Origin: a virus | Virus record (IMG/VR): IMGVR_UViG_3300025276_000051 | Coordinates: 1-47,904 of that record | Length of the DNA stretch: 47,904 bases | Strand: one strand, 5' to 3' | In this document: piece by piece, positions 17,501-25,490 of the stretch | Layout: every line of letters starts with the position of its first letter | Position numbering within the stretch: position 1 is the stretch's first letter | Position numbers and translations under genes: made by a program | The notes under the pieces: generated by a model | Databases searched by the model: none | What the model was told of the DNA's origin: nothing | Seen by the model: the letters and a program-made list of their open reading frames with translations, nothing else

Positions 17501-20500
17501 TAGCCTCTTGCTTTTTTACTTCAAACTCTGAATCTTTTACTAACTGATCTATCTTATGCTCTAACGCTAAAACATCATTATCATTAGAAGGATCTAACTT
17601 ATTTAATTCTTGTAAAATTTTCTTAACATTACTAAAAGAAACCTTACCCTTTAGAGTTGACTTTTCTTTTCCTTTTCTAATTCCTGCTAATTCAGATAAC
17701 TTTTTAAATAAATTTGAAATTAATTTCTTTTGAGAAACTTTTAGATTCTTAAGAGCTTTCTCTTCTGCTTTGTATAACTCCTTAGCTAATTTTTTTTGTG
17801 TAATAGTTATTTTATCAGAAGTATCCGTTTGACCCGTTTGATCTCTTATATCTTTTTTAATTGATTTCTTAGAAGTCTTATAGTTTTTTATTAAGCTCTT
17901 AGCTTGAGCTGACGTTAAACCTTTTTTCTTTATAGAGTCTAGTATTATTTTATCCTGGAAGGTTCTATCTGAAGCAGGCTTACTTTCTAATTCTGATTTT
18001 ATATCTTCTAGTTCTTGTTTTACTTTATCTAGTTCTTGCTTTTCTTTTTGTGAAATTATCTCTGTATCTACTTCTGAGAGCTGTTTAGTTAATCTAGCTA
18101 TCTCTGCATCAATATCTTTTGCATCTTGTTTATCTAATTTTTTACCTTTTCTCTTTCTTCTTCTTAAAGCTCTTAACAATAAAGATACACCTGCTACTAA
18201 ACCAGAGATAGGATCTCCACCTAATTCGTTTGGTTTGCTTGGAAGTGAAGGTGTTTCAGGATTTCCCTCCATTGGAATTAAAAGAGCTGACCCTACCATA
18301 GATTCGTCATTAAAACCTGACCATTGTTTCTGCTTAATCGTACCTCCTGCTGCTTTAGGTTTAGCTGAAAAAGAACCCATGTCGTGATAACCCATAACAA
18401 GTTCACCTTCTTTTAAATCATATTGTTTAGTTATAGACTCACCATCTTCCCGAATCTGATTTAAAGAACCAGCAACATCTCTAATTATAGTGTTGCCATA
18501 TTTATCATTAAAAATAAAAACAACACTTGCTCCTGAAAACCTTCCGTAAGCATCCCTTGCTTTTTTACCTAAATGTGGTTTATAAGGGAAAGAAGTTTGT
18601 TTTCCGTTTTTAAATAATAATACAGAAATACCTGCACCTCCATATCCACTTTTTGCTTTAACTGCCTGTTCTCCACGATCAAAGTCTACATCAGAGAAGC
18701 TGACCTGTCTTAAAGGTCCATATATATTGTTTCTATCTTCTGAAGTTAACTCTTTAGTTTTTTTATATTTTAATTGTACGCTTCCGTCTGCGTTGTTAGT
18801 ATAAACAGGAACCCATAAGTTCTGGGCTACACCTGCTGAATCTTGAGTTTGTTGCCTTAATGTTATTTTACTATTTTTATGCTGATACGGCTTAGACTGA
18901 GAAGCTGATGCGTCTATAACAAAGTGACCTACCCCATGTACTTTGTCGTATTCAAAGTCTAAATCTGCTTGACCTTGGACTGGAGTAGGTATATATCTAA
19001 ATCCTTCTGAATTAGACCATTGAGACCTGTAGGAAATTAAACTATCCTTACTATAACCTTCATCTAATGATGTTTTTATTATTTTAAATATAGGATCTGG
19101 AGTGGGTGTTTCTACAATTACTGGAGCTTTTTCAACCTCCAGTATATTTTCGTCTATTAAAGAATATCCTTTCTTATCTAAATAATATTTTGCATATTCA
19201 GCATATTCAGTAGAAAAAACAGCATCTATTACATTTTCTAGACGGTAAGTAGGTACTCCACCTTGGGTTATAGATACACCAGAAAAAGCTATATAAGTAA
19301 GACCTCCCAAGAATATAAGTTTTCTTATGTTATCTCTAATAGCTTTAACAACTTTAGCCAAGGCTGATTTACCTTTGGCTAAGTAACTTCTATCTGCTAC
19401 CTTTTCTATTACCTTAGCTTCTACATCTTTAGCGTCTATACCCTCCTCTGATGCTATTTTCTTTTTGTCTTCTGTAGATATGTTTTCTTTTATTATTTTT
19501 TTTACTTTTTCTTTTTCTTTTTCTTGGTTTGTTTCAACTTCTTCTTTGTCAGCTTTCTTTTTAATCTCTTTTAAACCCTCTGACAATGCCTCTTCTGCTT
19601 CAACCTTTGCTGTAGATTCTGATTCCTCCAAAGACTTTCCTTCTTCTATTTCAGATTCAACTTTCTCTAATCTGTTTTTTTCTACTTTAGCTTCTAGTTC
19701 TTTTACTTGAGTTTCTCTTTCTTCTAGTTTTTGTTTCTCTTGAACTTCTTCTGCTATTCTTTCTTGCTCAATCTTTTCAAGACCTTCTGATAGTTCCTTT
19801 TCAGCTTGCACCTTAGCTATAGCTTCTGACTTCTCTAAAGACTTACCTATTGCCTGTTCAGATTCAACTTTATCTAATCTATTCTTTGATACTTTAGATT
19901 CTAGTTCCCTTACTTTAGAATCTCTTTTTTCTTGAAGTATTTCTTGATCTAAGGATTCTTTTCTTTCTTTAGATATGTTACCCTCTTCAATCTTTTCAAG
20001 ACCTTCTGCTAATTCTTTTTCAGCTTCTATTTTAGCTGTAGCTTCTGATTCTTCTAAGGACTTACCTATTTCCTGTTCAGATTCAACTTTCTCTAATCTG
20101 TTTTTTTCTACTTTAGCTTCTAGTTCTTTTACTTGAGTTTCTCTTTCTTCTACTATTTGTTTTTCTTTAACTTCCTCTGATAATCTTTTCCCTTCAATTT
20201 CTTCAAGACCTTCTGCTAGTTCTTTTTCAGATTCTATTTTAGCTGTAGCTTCTGATTCTTCTAAGGACTTACCTATTTCCTGTTCAGATTCAACTTTATC
20301 TAATCTATTCTTTGCTACTTTAGCTTCTAAATCTTTTACTTTAGTTGCTCTTTCTTCTGCTATTTGTTTTTCTTTAACTTCCTCTGATAATCTTTTCCCT
20401 TCAATTTCTTCAAGACCTTCACTTAAAACTTTCTCTGAAGACTCTTTAGTTTCTAATTCTTTTTTTAACTCTTGAAGTTCATTTAGCTCTGAAGATATAC

Positions 20501-22877
20501 TTTCTTTTTTAACTTCTAACTCTGTTTTTGGTTCTTGAGTTGGCTCTGTTATTTCCTCTTCTATAGATTCTTCTGTTTTAGTTTCTCCTTCTGTAGTTTC
20601 ACCTTCTGTAGTTAAGAAAGTCTTACCGTCTTTATCTACTTCTTCAGTAAAAGGAACTAACTCTTCTTCTCCTATAGCTTCTTCCTTATTTACTTTTAAT
20701 TCTAAATTTTTACCCTCTCCTGTTGATTCAGAAGGCTCTTTATTAGCCTCTATAAGCTTTTCTAACTCTGTTAACCTTTTTGTGTCTCCTAGGTTTTTAT
20801 AATAACTCTTAGCATCAGATAAAACATTACCTACTTCTGCTGCACCACCCATAGCTGTAGCCATAACTGCTGTAATAAGAAATTTATCTAAAGCTTCGTC
20901 ATAAGTCCTACCAAAAGTAGTTTCAAATTGTTCCTTAGTAAAAAAACCTTGTTTAAATCCTTCATCTATAAACTCCCCTGCATATTCTTCTACCGTACCT
21001 GCTGTTCCTGCTCCTACAACTTTACCAAAAAGAGCCAAGAACTTACCTCCTTTTCCTTTTGTTATAGCTGAAACAATTTTCTCTCCTAATCTACCTCCGT
21101 AATATTCACCTGCTCCCATAGCAAGAGAACCACCTTCGGCAAATTCAAAAGCTATAGCTTGAGTAGTAGCTTCCATTGCTTTACCTACAAAAGAAGCTAT
21201 TTTAGGACTGTCTTTAAGCTTTTTTAATTTAGATAAATATGATGGTATTTTAAGTGCTGCTCCTATGTTCTTAGTAACAAGAACATTAAAAGCTATCTCT
21301 GCCATCATAGGTACAGAAGTACCTACAGCACCACCTAGTTTTTCTTCAAAATCTTCCTTACCTCTATCGTATTGTTCCTCCGTAAGCTTAACTCCCGTTT
21401 CATTAGCAAGCTGAACAATAGTGTTAGCATAATCCTTGTCAGTTACAATATCTTCTCCTGTAACAGTTTCTGCTAAAGACTCACCTGCCGATGTTAATAT
21501 TTCACCTGCTCCTTGTAAAAGAGGGATTCCTTCTAACATTTTAAAACCTCTAGAAACAGCAGCAGGATCTTCATTTAATAACAAAGCCCTATTAAGAGCC
21601 ATAAAGTTTTTTTCTGATTTGGCTAAACCATCGTAAAGAAAAAGAAGCTTATTTTTTAATTTCTCAACTGCTACACTTTTGTCTCCAATTTTAGGCTGAA
21701 AACCTGGTCTATCTTCTGACACTGCTTCTCTAAGGTTAGCATAAGCATAGTTCTCAATAATATACCTGCTAGGAGGAGTTTCAGACTTTGTTAAGATCTT
21801 CATCTCTTCCTCTATACCTTTTATATTGTGATACTCTTCCTTGTATTTATCTAAGAACTTTCGGTAATCTGTTTTTAAATCTTTAGAATATAATTTAGCT
21901 TTTTCTGTAACTTCTTTTTTAACAGCACCATCTATTTGCCCTGTTTCTGGATTAATAAACTGCTTGTCTTGATTTTCTCTTAATTTTGCTACTTTCTTAC
22001 TAAGGCTAAATTGTAATAGCTTTTCTTCTGGTGTCTTGTTTTTATTTTCTTTTAAGGCTGACAATTCTAATATATCTTCCTTATATTCCTTTTCTTGATC
22101 CTCGTCTAGTCGTAATCTATTTACTCCAAATCTCTTAACGTCTGACAACTCCGTAGAGTCAACCATTTCTGTTATGTCTTCTGTAGTAAAGCTATTATCT
22201 GAATCTTGGATTTCAGTAGCGTAATTTTTTCTAGTTTTATCACCTTGGTCTAATCCTATTTTTTTTAAAGCGTCTTTCTGTTTGTTTTTTATAAGATCTT
22301 CTACAACTTTAGAATCGGCAAAAATATAATCTTCTAAGTTTAGATTATTTTCAACATATTCTTCTGGATCTGTTATGCTTAAATAATCAACATATTTTAA
22401 ATCTTCTGATTCTATCTTATTAATATCTTCACCTAGTCCTGTTTTGTATTCTGGGGTTGTATAATATTCATCAGCTTTTTCTAAGTCTTTTTGTTTTTGT
22501 TTTAATGGAATATCTATATTAGACATTCTCTCCTCTGATATAGGAGGACCATTAAGATCTTCCATTTGAGTAAATGTGTTAAATAAACCAGATGTTTCTT
22601 TTACTTTTAGTCTATCTTCTTCACTAAGTTCACTCCTTTCAGCAGTAGGCTCAACCTCTTTCGATAGTGATTCGCCATCCGAAGAAGTTGAAGCAGTAGG
22701 TTCTTCTTGACTTTTTTTTTTAACTTCTTCTTCATTATCTAAAACAGACAAGTCTAAATCAGACAAGTCTAATCCTGATAAATCTAATGAGGGTTTTTCT
22801 TTCTTGTCATTTAAAACAGACAAGTCTAAATCTGACAAGTCTAATCCTGATAAATCTAATGAGTTTTTTTTAGCCAT
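14577..22877 (-). CDS. Giant 2766-residue internal virion (ejection) protein
   Basis: The largest gene, one-sixth of the window. Regions in order: two acidic LDLSGLDLSDLDLSVL repeats (1-45); a charged helical region; a Gly/Ala-rich, membrane-active-looking segment (about 440-680, for example VVGAGTAGTVEEYAGEF); an acidic linker; several 69-73-residue coiled-coil repeats (about 810-1105); a membrane helix near 1185-1200 (LIFLGGLTYIAFSG); a beta-rich domain (about 1275-1500); a second hydrophobic stretch ending in RRRKRK (about 1555-1577); long coiled coils; and a helical C-terminal region (about 2180-2766) resembling the end of phage large polyvalent proteins. Such proteins are packaged in the capsid and injected with DNA to form a conduit or act early. 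No intact catalytic motif was recognised. Confidence 0.72.
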   Translation of the reverse strand: MAKKNSLDLSGLDLSDLDLSVLNDKKEKPSLDLSGLDLSDLDLSVLDNEEEVKKKSQEEPTASTSSDGESLSKEVEPTAERSELSEEDRLKVKETSGLFNTFTQMEDLNGPPISEERMSNIDIPLKQKQKDLEKADEYYTTPEYKTGLGEDINKIESEDLKYVDYLSITDPEEYVENNLNLEDYIFADSKVVEDLIKNKQKDALKKIGLDQGDKTRKNYATEIQDSDNSFTTEDITEMVDSTELSDVKRFGVNRLRLDEDQEKEYKEDILELSALKENKNKTPEEKLLQFSLSKKVAKLRENQDKQFINPETGQIDGAVKKEVTEKAKLYSKDLKTDYRKFLDKYKEEYHNIKGIEEEMKILTKSETPPSRYIIENYAYANLREAVSEDRPGFQPKIGDKSVAVEKLKNKLLFLYDGLAKSEKNFMALNRALLLNEDPAAVSRGFKMLEGIPLLQGAGEILTSAGESLAETVTGEDIVTDKDYANTIVQLANETGVKLTEEQYDRGKEDFEEKLGGAVGTSVPMMAEIAFNVLVTKNIGAALKIPSYLSKLKKLKDSPKIASFVGKAMEATTQAIAFEFAEGGSLAMGAGEYYGGRLGEKIVSAITKGKGGKFLALFGKVVGAGTAGTVEEYAGEFIDEGFKQGFFTKEQFETTFGRTYDEALDKFLITAVMATAMGGAAEVGNVLSDAKSYYKNLGDTKRLTELEKLIEANKEPSESTGEGKNLELKVNKEEAIGEEELVPFTEEVDKDGKTFLTTEGETTEGETKTEESIEEEITEPTQEPKTELEVKKESISSELNELQELKKELETKESSEKVLSEGLEEIEGKRLSEEVKEKQIAEERATKVKDLEAKVAKNRLDKVESEQEIGKSLEESEATAKIESEKELAEGLEEIEGKRLSEEVKEKQIVEERETQVKELEAKVEKNRLEKVESEQEIGKSLEESEATAKIEAEKELAEGLEKIEEGNISKERKESLDQEILQEKRDSKVRELESKVSKNRLDKVESEQAIGKSLEKSEAIAKVQAEKELSEGLEKIEQERIAEEVQEKQKLEERETQVKELEAKVEKNRLEKVESEIEEGKSLEESESTAKVEAEEALSEGLKEIKKKADKEEVETNQEKEKEKVKKIIKENISTEDKKKIASEEGIDAKDVEAKVIEKVADRSYLAKGKSALAKVVKAIRDNIRKLIFLGGLTYIAFSGVSITQGGVPTYRLENVIDAVFSTEYAEYAKYYLDKKGYSLIDENILEVEKAPVIVETPTPDPIFKIIKTSLDEGYSKDSLISYRSQWSNSEGFRYIPTPVQGQADLDFEYDKVHGVGHFVIDASASQSKPYQHKNSKITLRQQTQDSAGVAQNLWVPVYTNNADGSVQLKYKKTKELTSEDRNNIYGPLRQVSFSDVDFDRGEQAVKAKSGYGGAGISVLLFKNGKQTSFPYKPHLGKKARDAYGRFSGASVVFIFNDKYGNTIIRDVAGSLNQIREDGESITKQYDLKEGELVMGYHDMGSFSAKPKAAGGTIKQKQWSGFNDESMVGSALLIPMEGNPETPSLPSKPNELGGDPISGLVAGVSLLLRALRRRKRKGKKLDKQDAKDIDAEIARLTKQLSEVDTEIISQKEKQELDKVKQELEDIKSELESKPASDRTFQDKIILDSIKKKGLTSAQAKSLIKNYKTSKKSIKKDIRDQTGQTDTSDKITITQKKLAKELYKAEEKALKNLKVSQKKLISNLFKKLSELAGIRKGKEKSTLKGKVSFSNVKKILQELNKLDPSNDNDVLALEHKIDQLVKDSEFEVKKQEAIKLQEKLQKIGKKRKGVRGKYAAELNDIDLNKVESIDAFLETAKSLLGSFKGAIKKDNEITITETDPGIVTQLEETIKTLKEEQAKYEELLGERREIKRLEDSEKSDIETSEEYAESGLSDVMTLEEYQQFRESSPEEAVKAIPEKGKKELALRKAVSERIDNLKGWLKDNEKTLTQGQKRKINDIINNKELINDDSTNMTDVVDTFNALEEILSFDSTAGITRITAKLEGIQLGKKIKKYFLGKFKDWGSIGIDFKTMNQSTYLKAISNSLDTAKELSAVLLVNIKKAKVKAKKISDSFNIKVDKLADKLKIKQEQSVKIGVFSRLKQHTEGLTQEEIDEDFALKLESIKNEIIELKKQNKKTSEVKSNKRKSKVLEEVYSKIKDAKSYSEIESNLSENESKMLAFLEESFAEIRPDLENTYLENQGKDMEGVSNYIPTVVSNKRDGSTQTGDLKDNVSRESLDRETSGRTIKRSKTDPTGKTQYNYDIVEVAKFGMKQSLFDINVLYDSQVLANTLSSKDFKEAIDNSKILKDLKEKLANTYSPNYFAIDRTEQDNITREIIDYFKAFVVMPLKTVWQYAKQPISIMGATLTRVNLKATGRSYNIISKSIVSKEYRQRLDKFLENSTVSIRTVEGDADIASSDPLYIKLLNKLPKKLAGKPTAFTKKYISDALSLSDDVAAKGSFLSFYINERLKKDPNYVFDLDKEIANPDMKAVGKADVEADWVNNNSDVDESGTFLKGNTTIKNLLFLFKSFAVNQSINTILDARNILSSQRTGKVEASRALAGTLVGALAFEGMRQVIKKSSEEILSSFLDDMEDEEKKEVSEEIGSILVKSLYNALLDVVAGGAPSDLTYYVKVGVNYANWMLFYEDENENRKKRGKELIKKRDKDPFFISDSPSGIVGLAESYITAGYKSLDVLFSKYSNEEMDRVATLNLIMMFLQDENLRRPTSKAVNKYKKEIKKREKKFNRR
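19560..20450 (-). repeat. Coiled-coil repeats of 69-73 codons in the giant gene
   Basis: Each unit contains EIGKSLEESEATAKIE-like and ELAEGLEEIE-like phrases, then VKELEAKVEKNRLEKVESE. Anchor positions on the plus strand at 19621, 19828, 20047 and 20253 give periods near 207, 219 and 207 bases. Nucleotide similarity between units is high, pointing to expansion by unequal recombination. Confidence 0.85.
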
Positions 22878-22885
22878 TATAATTG

Positions 22886-24544
22886 TTATTTTTTAAGTGC
22901 TTGTATAATTTCTTCATCTGTGAAGCCATTTGATTTTTCTGGGTATTTATCTCTAAAAGCAGATACAAGATCTAACTGTTTTTGCTTTGTTGTTTTTGAA
23001 TTGTTACCAGAACCTGGCATTTTTTTTCCTAGTTTTTTTTCTACTTCTTTTACAAAATCTGACTCATAAGACCCACCCGTAGGCATTCCCATTAAAAATC
23101 TTAATCCTGTTTTATCATTTTTCTTAACAAAAAATTCTTCTCCGTTTATTGTTACGTCCCATCCTGAATCGCCAACATAAAGATAACTACTTTCTTTTAT
23201 AGATGTTATTTTACCTAATCCAAAATCCTTACCTAGTACTTGTTTTTTAACAAACTGACTAATTTTTTTAGAAGATAATATTGACTTTTTAACTTTTGGG
23301 TCTGCTACTTCTTTTAAAAGGTTTTCATGTTGATCCGAATAAATATTAAATATTTTTGAATTTTCTTCTAAACTAAGTATTTTAAATAAATCATTTTGCT
23401 CTGGGGATACTTTTGATTTTTTTGATTTTCTTATCGGAACTTTTGGATCGTAACTAGGAGCAAGACTTAAATCATTATCATCTAATACGTCCATACCTCC
23501 TAATCCACTAATTAGAGAGTTAATTTCTCCATAAGCTGATTCTTCTTGAGTATTTACTGTCTTAACAAACTTTCCTGTTTTTGGATGGTTATAAGTAAAC
23601 ACTACTGTACCTGCTGGGTAGTCTTTCGTATTATGTTCTACTGATTCTAAAACACCGTATTTAGTATTTGACTTATTAAGTAAATTACCTACTTCTGTAT
23701 CAAATTGGCTTGTGTTATTCATCATGTGGTACAGCATCTCTTTTCTTCTTACACCTGCTTGTTTTATTTTTTGTGATCCTGAACTTCCTGAATAACCAGG
23801 GGCTACCATTTTATTAACCATAGCTGTTTTAGCATTTGCTTTTCCTTGTGCAAATAAATCGATACCTGTAGTTTTTAAGAAATTGTCAACTTGATCTTTT
23901 CCGAATAATTTAGAGTACGATGCTGTTTTAGAATCTATAAGGGCTTTAATGTCATCATCTGCGACACTAGATTTATTTACAAGCACATCTGTTCCTGAAA
24001 TATTTTGCTTGTTAAATCCTTTAAATTTTGGATCTAATTTAGTTATTGAGTTATTAAGGTCTGTTAAAAATTCTACAGAATTAAAGTTTTGTCTTAATAT
24101 AGGAACATTGAAATTACCAGGGTCTAAAGAAAAAGCAAGTTCTTCATCTTTACTACCTTGGTATATTTTAGTATCGTCTTTACTTATTATTGCCTTATTT
24201 GCTATATCACCTTTTTGGGCAGCATTAGAACTAGCTGCAAATTGAGCCAACCCTGCCATCATACTATTAAACTTTGCTTTTTTATCGTAATCACCTTCTA
24301 TTAAAGATCTATGGTTGTTTGTAGAAAAATCAATAAGTTCTTGACGTTTTTTATTAAACAAACCCAGGTCTCTACTCCAAACAGGCATACTACCTATACT
24401 TGCCATCTCCTTCTCTTGCTTATCCTTTTCCTTAAGGGCAAGATTAGCTTTGTTCTTGTAGTAGTCGCTTTTTACAGGAGCAAACACTTGTGCTTCTCCT
24501 GTACCTATTCCTGTTGATACTCCTAATCCTGATGGTGTTGCCAT
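22886..24544 (-). CDS. Internal virion protein candidate, unknown
   Basis: 552 residues. The N-terminus is Gly/Thr-rich (ATPSGLGVSTGIGTGEA), followed by a Lys/Glu-rich helix and many Asn/Lys-rich segments with few cysteines. No domain is recognised. It lies between the 219-residue internal-protein candidate and the giant gene, in the place where T7-like and crAss-like phages encode ejected core or cargo proteins. It has a TCACACA leader spaced 14 bases before the ATG, the same as the primase-helicase gene, so it may head its own transcript for the large internal proteins. Confidence 0.65.
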   Translation of the reverse strand: MATPSGLGVSTGIGTGEAQVFAPVKSDYYKNKANLALKEKDKQEKEMASIGSMPVWSRDLGLFNKKRQELIDFSTNNHRSLIEGDYDKKAKFNSMMAGLAQFAASSNAAQKGDIANKAIISKDDTKIYQGSKDEELAFSLDPGNFNVPILRQNFNSVEFLTDLNNSITKLDPKFKGFNKQNISGTDVLVNKSSVADDDIKALIDSKTASYSKLFGKDQVDNFLKTTGIDLFAQGKANAKTAMVNKMVAPGYSGSSGSQKIKQAGVRRKEMLYHMMNNTSQFDTEVGNLLNKSNTKYGVLESVEHNTKDYPAGTVVFTYNHPKTGKFVKTVNTQEESAYGEINSLISGLGGMDVLDDNDLSLAPSYDPKVPIRKSKKSKVSPEQNDLFKILSLEENSKIFNIYSDQHENLLKEVADPKVKKSILSSKKISQFVKKQVLGKDFGLGKITSIKESSYLYVGDSGWDVTINGEEFFVKKNDKTGLRFLMGMPTGGSYESDFVKEVEKKLGKKMPGSGNNSKTTKQKQLDLVSAFRDKYPEKSNGFTDEEIIQALKK

Positions 24545-24558
24545 TTTCTTATTCTAAA

Positions 24559-24565
24559 TGTGTGA
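24559..24565 (-). promoter_or_regulatory. TCACACA leader motif (minus strand)
   Basis: The minus strand reads TCACACA, 14 bases, ATG (24544). The 14-base spacer equals that before the gene at 466 except for one base. The two genes are unrelated in function and on opposite strands. Confidence 0.55.
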
Positions 24566-24573
24566 CTATGTTG

Positions 24574-25233
24574 TTATTTAAAAAGACCAGATGTTGTTGC
24601 TAAAAAATTCGGAGTACCTGAATTAGTGTAAGAGCTATAAATACCCTGTGGGTCTCCTGTCGCAGAAGGTTTATTCTGACCTAATATATCCTGATAAATC
24701 TGCCTTTGTGAAGCCATTTGAGCAGCAGAATTAGCAGTATTGAAAGCATTCTGCATACCTGCTCCTTTCATATCCTTTCCTGCTCCTAGTTTTGCCATGT
24801 AAGGTTGTAAAACATTTATATCATACTCTTTATCCTTATAACCTGCATAGTTCTGCTGAACACCCTGTAAGTTAGCTTCAGCTCCTAACTTCATACTTGC
24901 ATCCTGAGAAGCTAAATTCATATAAGAGCCTTGTTCGTTCCTAAGAAGACCTTCTACACCTGAAATACCTGCCTTTCTATCACTTAAAGCGTTAATACCT
25001 GATTGAGTTGAGTTTTGCAGGTTTTGAATATACTCAGCTTTCTGCTCTGCTGGCATCCCTTCTAAAGCCCTAATTTGAGCATTAGTTAAAGAATCTTCTA
25101 TTACTTGAGGAGTTTTATAATCCTGCTGCATAGCTTCAGCTTCTTTAGCTAACTTATTACCCTTATACATTTGGTACAATCCTGTTCCTGCTTGAATACC
25201 TAAAGCTGCTATTGTAAATGGATCTACTGGCAT
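24574..25233 (-). CDS. Internal virion protein, T7 gp14-like in character
   Basis: 219 residues: a hydrophobic, Gly-rich N-terminal helix (FTIAALGIQAGTGLYQMY) followed by long Ala/Gln-rich helices (AQIRALEGMPAEQKAEYIQN, SAAQMASQRQIY). This composition is common in small ejected core proteins of podoviruses that line the DNA conduit or insert in the outer membrane. Its place just before two larger internal-protein genes supports this. Sequence similarity to a named protein was not recognised; the call rests on composition and order. Confidence 0.62.
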   Translation of the reverse strand: MPVDPFTIAALGIQAGTGLYQMYKGNKLAKEAEAMQQDYKTPQVIEDSLTNAQIRALEGMPAEQKAEYIQNLQNSTQSGINALSDRKAGISGVEGLLRNEQGSYMNLASQDASMKLGAEANLQGVQQNYAGYKDKEYDINVLQPYMAKLGAGKDMKGAGMQNAFNTANSAAQMASQRQIYQDILGQNKPSATGDPQGIYSSYTNSGTPNFLATTSGLFK

Positions 25234-25235
25234 AT

Positions 25236-25490
25236 CTATATTTTTTTATTTAAAATAAAACAGACCAAAGAAACAATCAGTCCGTACACTAAAATATCTA
25301 AATTAAATCGAACTAGCAAATAACTTATTAAACCACCGTAAAGTCCGAAACATTGTGGGCAGCTAATTAACTCACCAAATACTTGGTTCTTATACGTTAC
25401 CCATTCTCTAATAGTTTTAAATACATTGCTTTGGGTAACTATAAAAGTAAGCCCTGCTCCACTAAAAACTATTAATATTAAATCTATCAT
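25236..25490 (-). CDS. Small membrane protein with CPxC motif
   Basis: 84 residues with hydrophobic segments at about 2-20, 48-61 and 65-81, and the motif ISCPQCFGLYGG (C44, C47) between the first and second. Short phage membrane proteins with a C-P-x-C-x-G motif of this type resemble DUF1360-like proteins. The ATG overlaps the stop of the 1514-residue gene by 4 bases (ATGA). It may sit in the host membrane or the virion tail interior; function unknown. Confidence 0.68.
   Translation of the reverse strand: MIDLILIVFSGAGLTFIVTQSNVFKTIREWVTYKNQVFGELISCPQCFGLYGGLISYLLVRFNLDILVYGLIVSLVCFILNKKI

Noticed and set aside
14577-22877. The giant protein as a crAss-like virion RNA polymerase
   Set aside because: I could not find the DxDxD catalytic motif or other conserved RNA polymerase signatures; coiled coils and membrane segments dominate.
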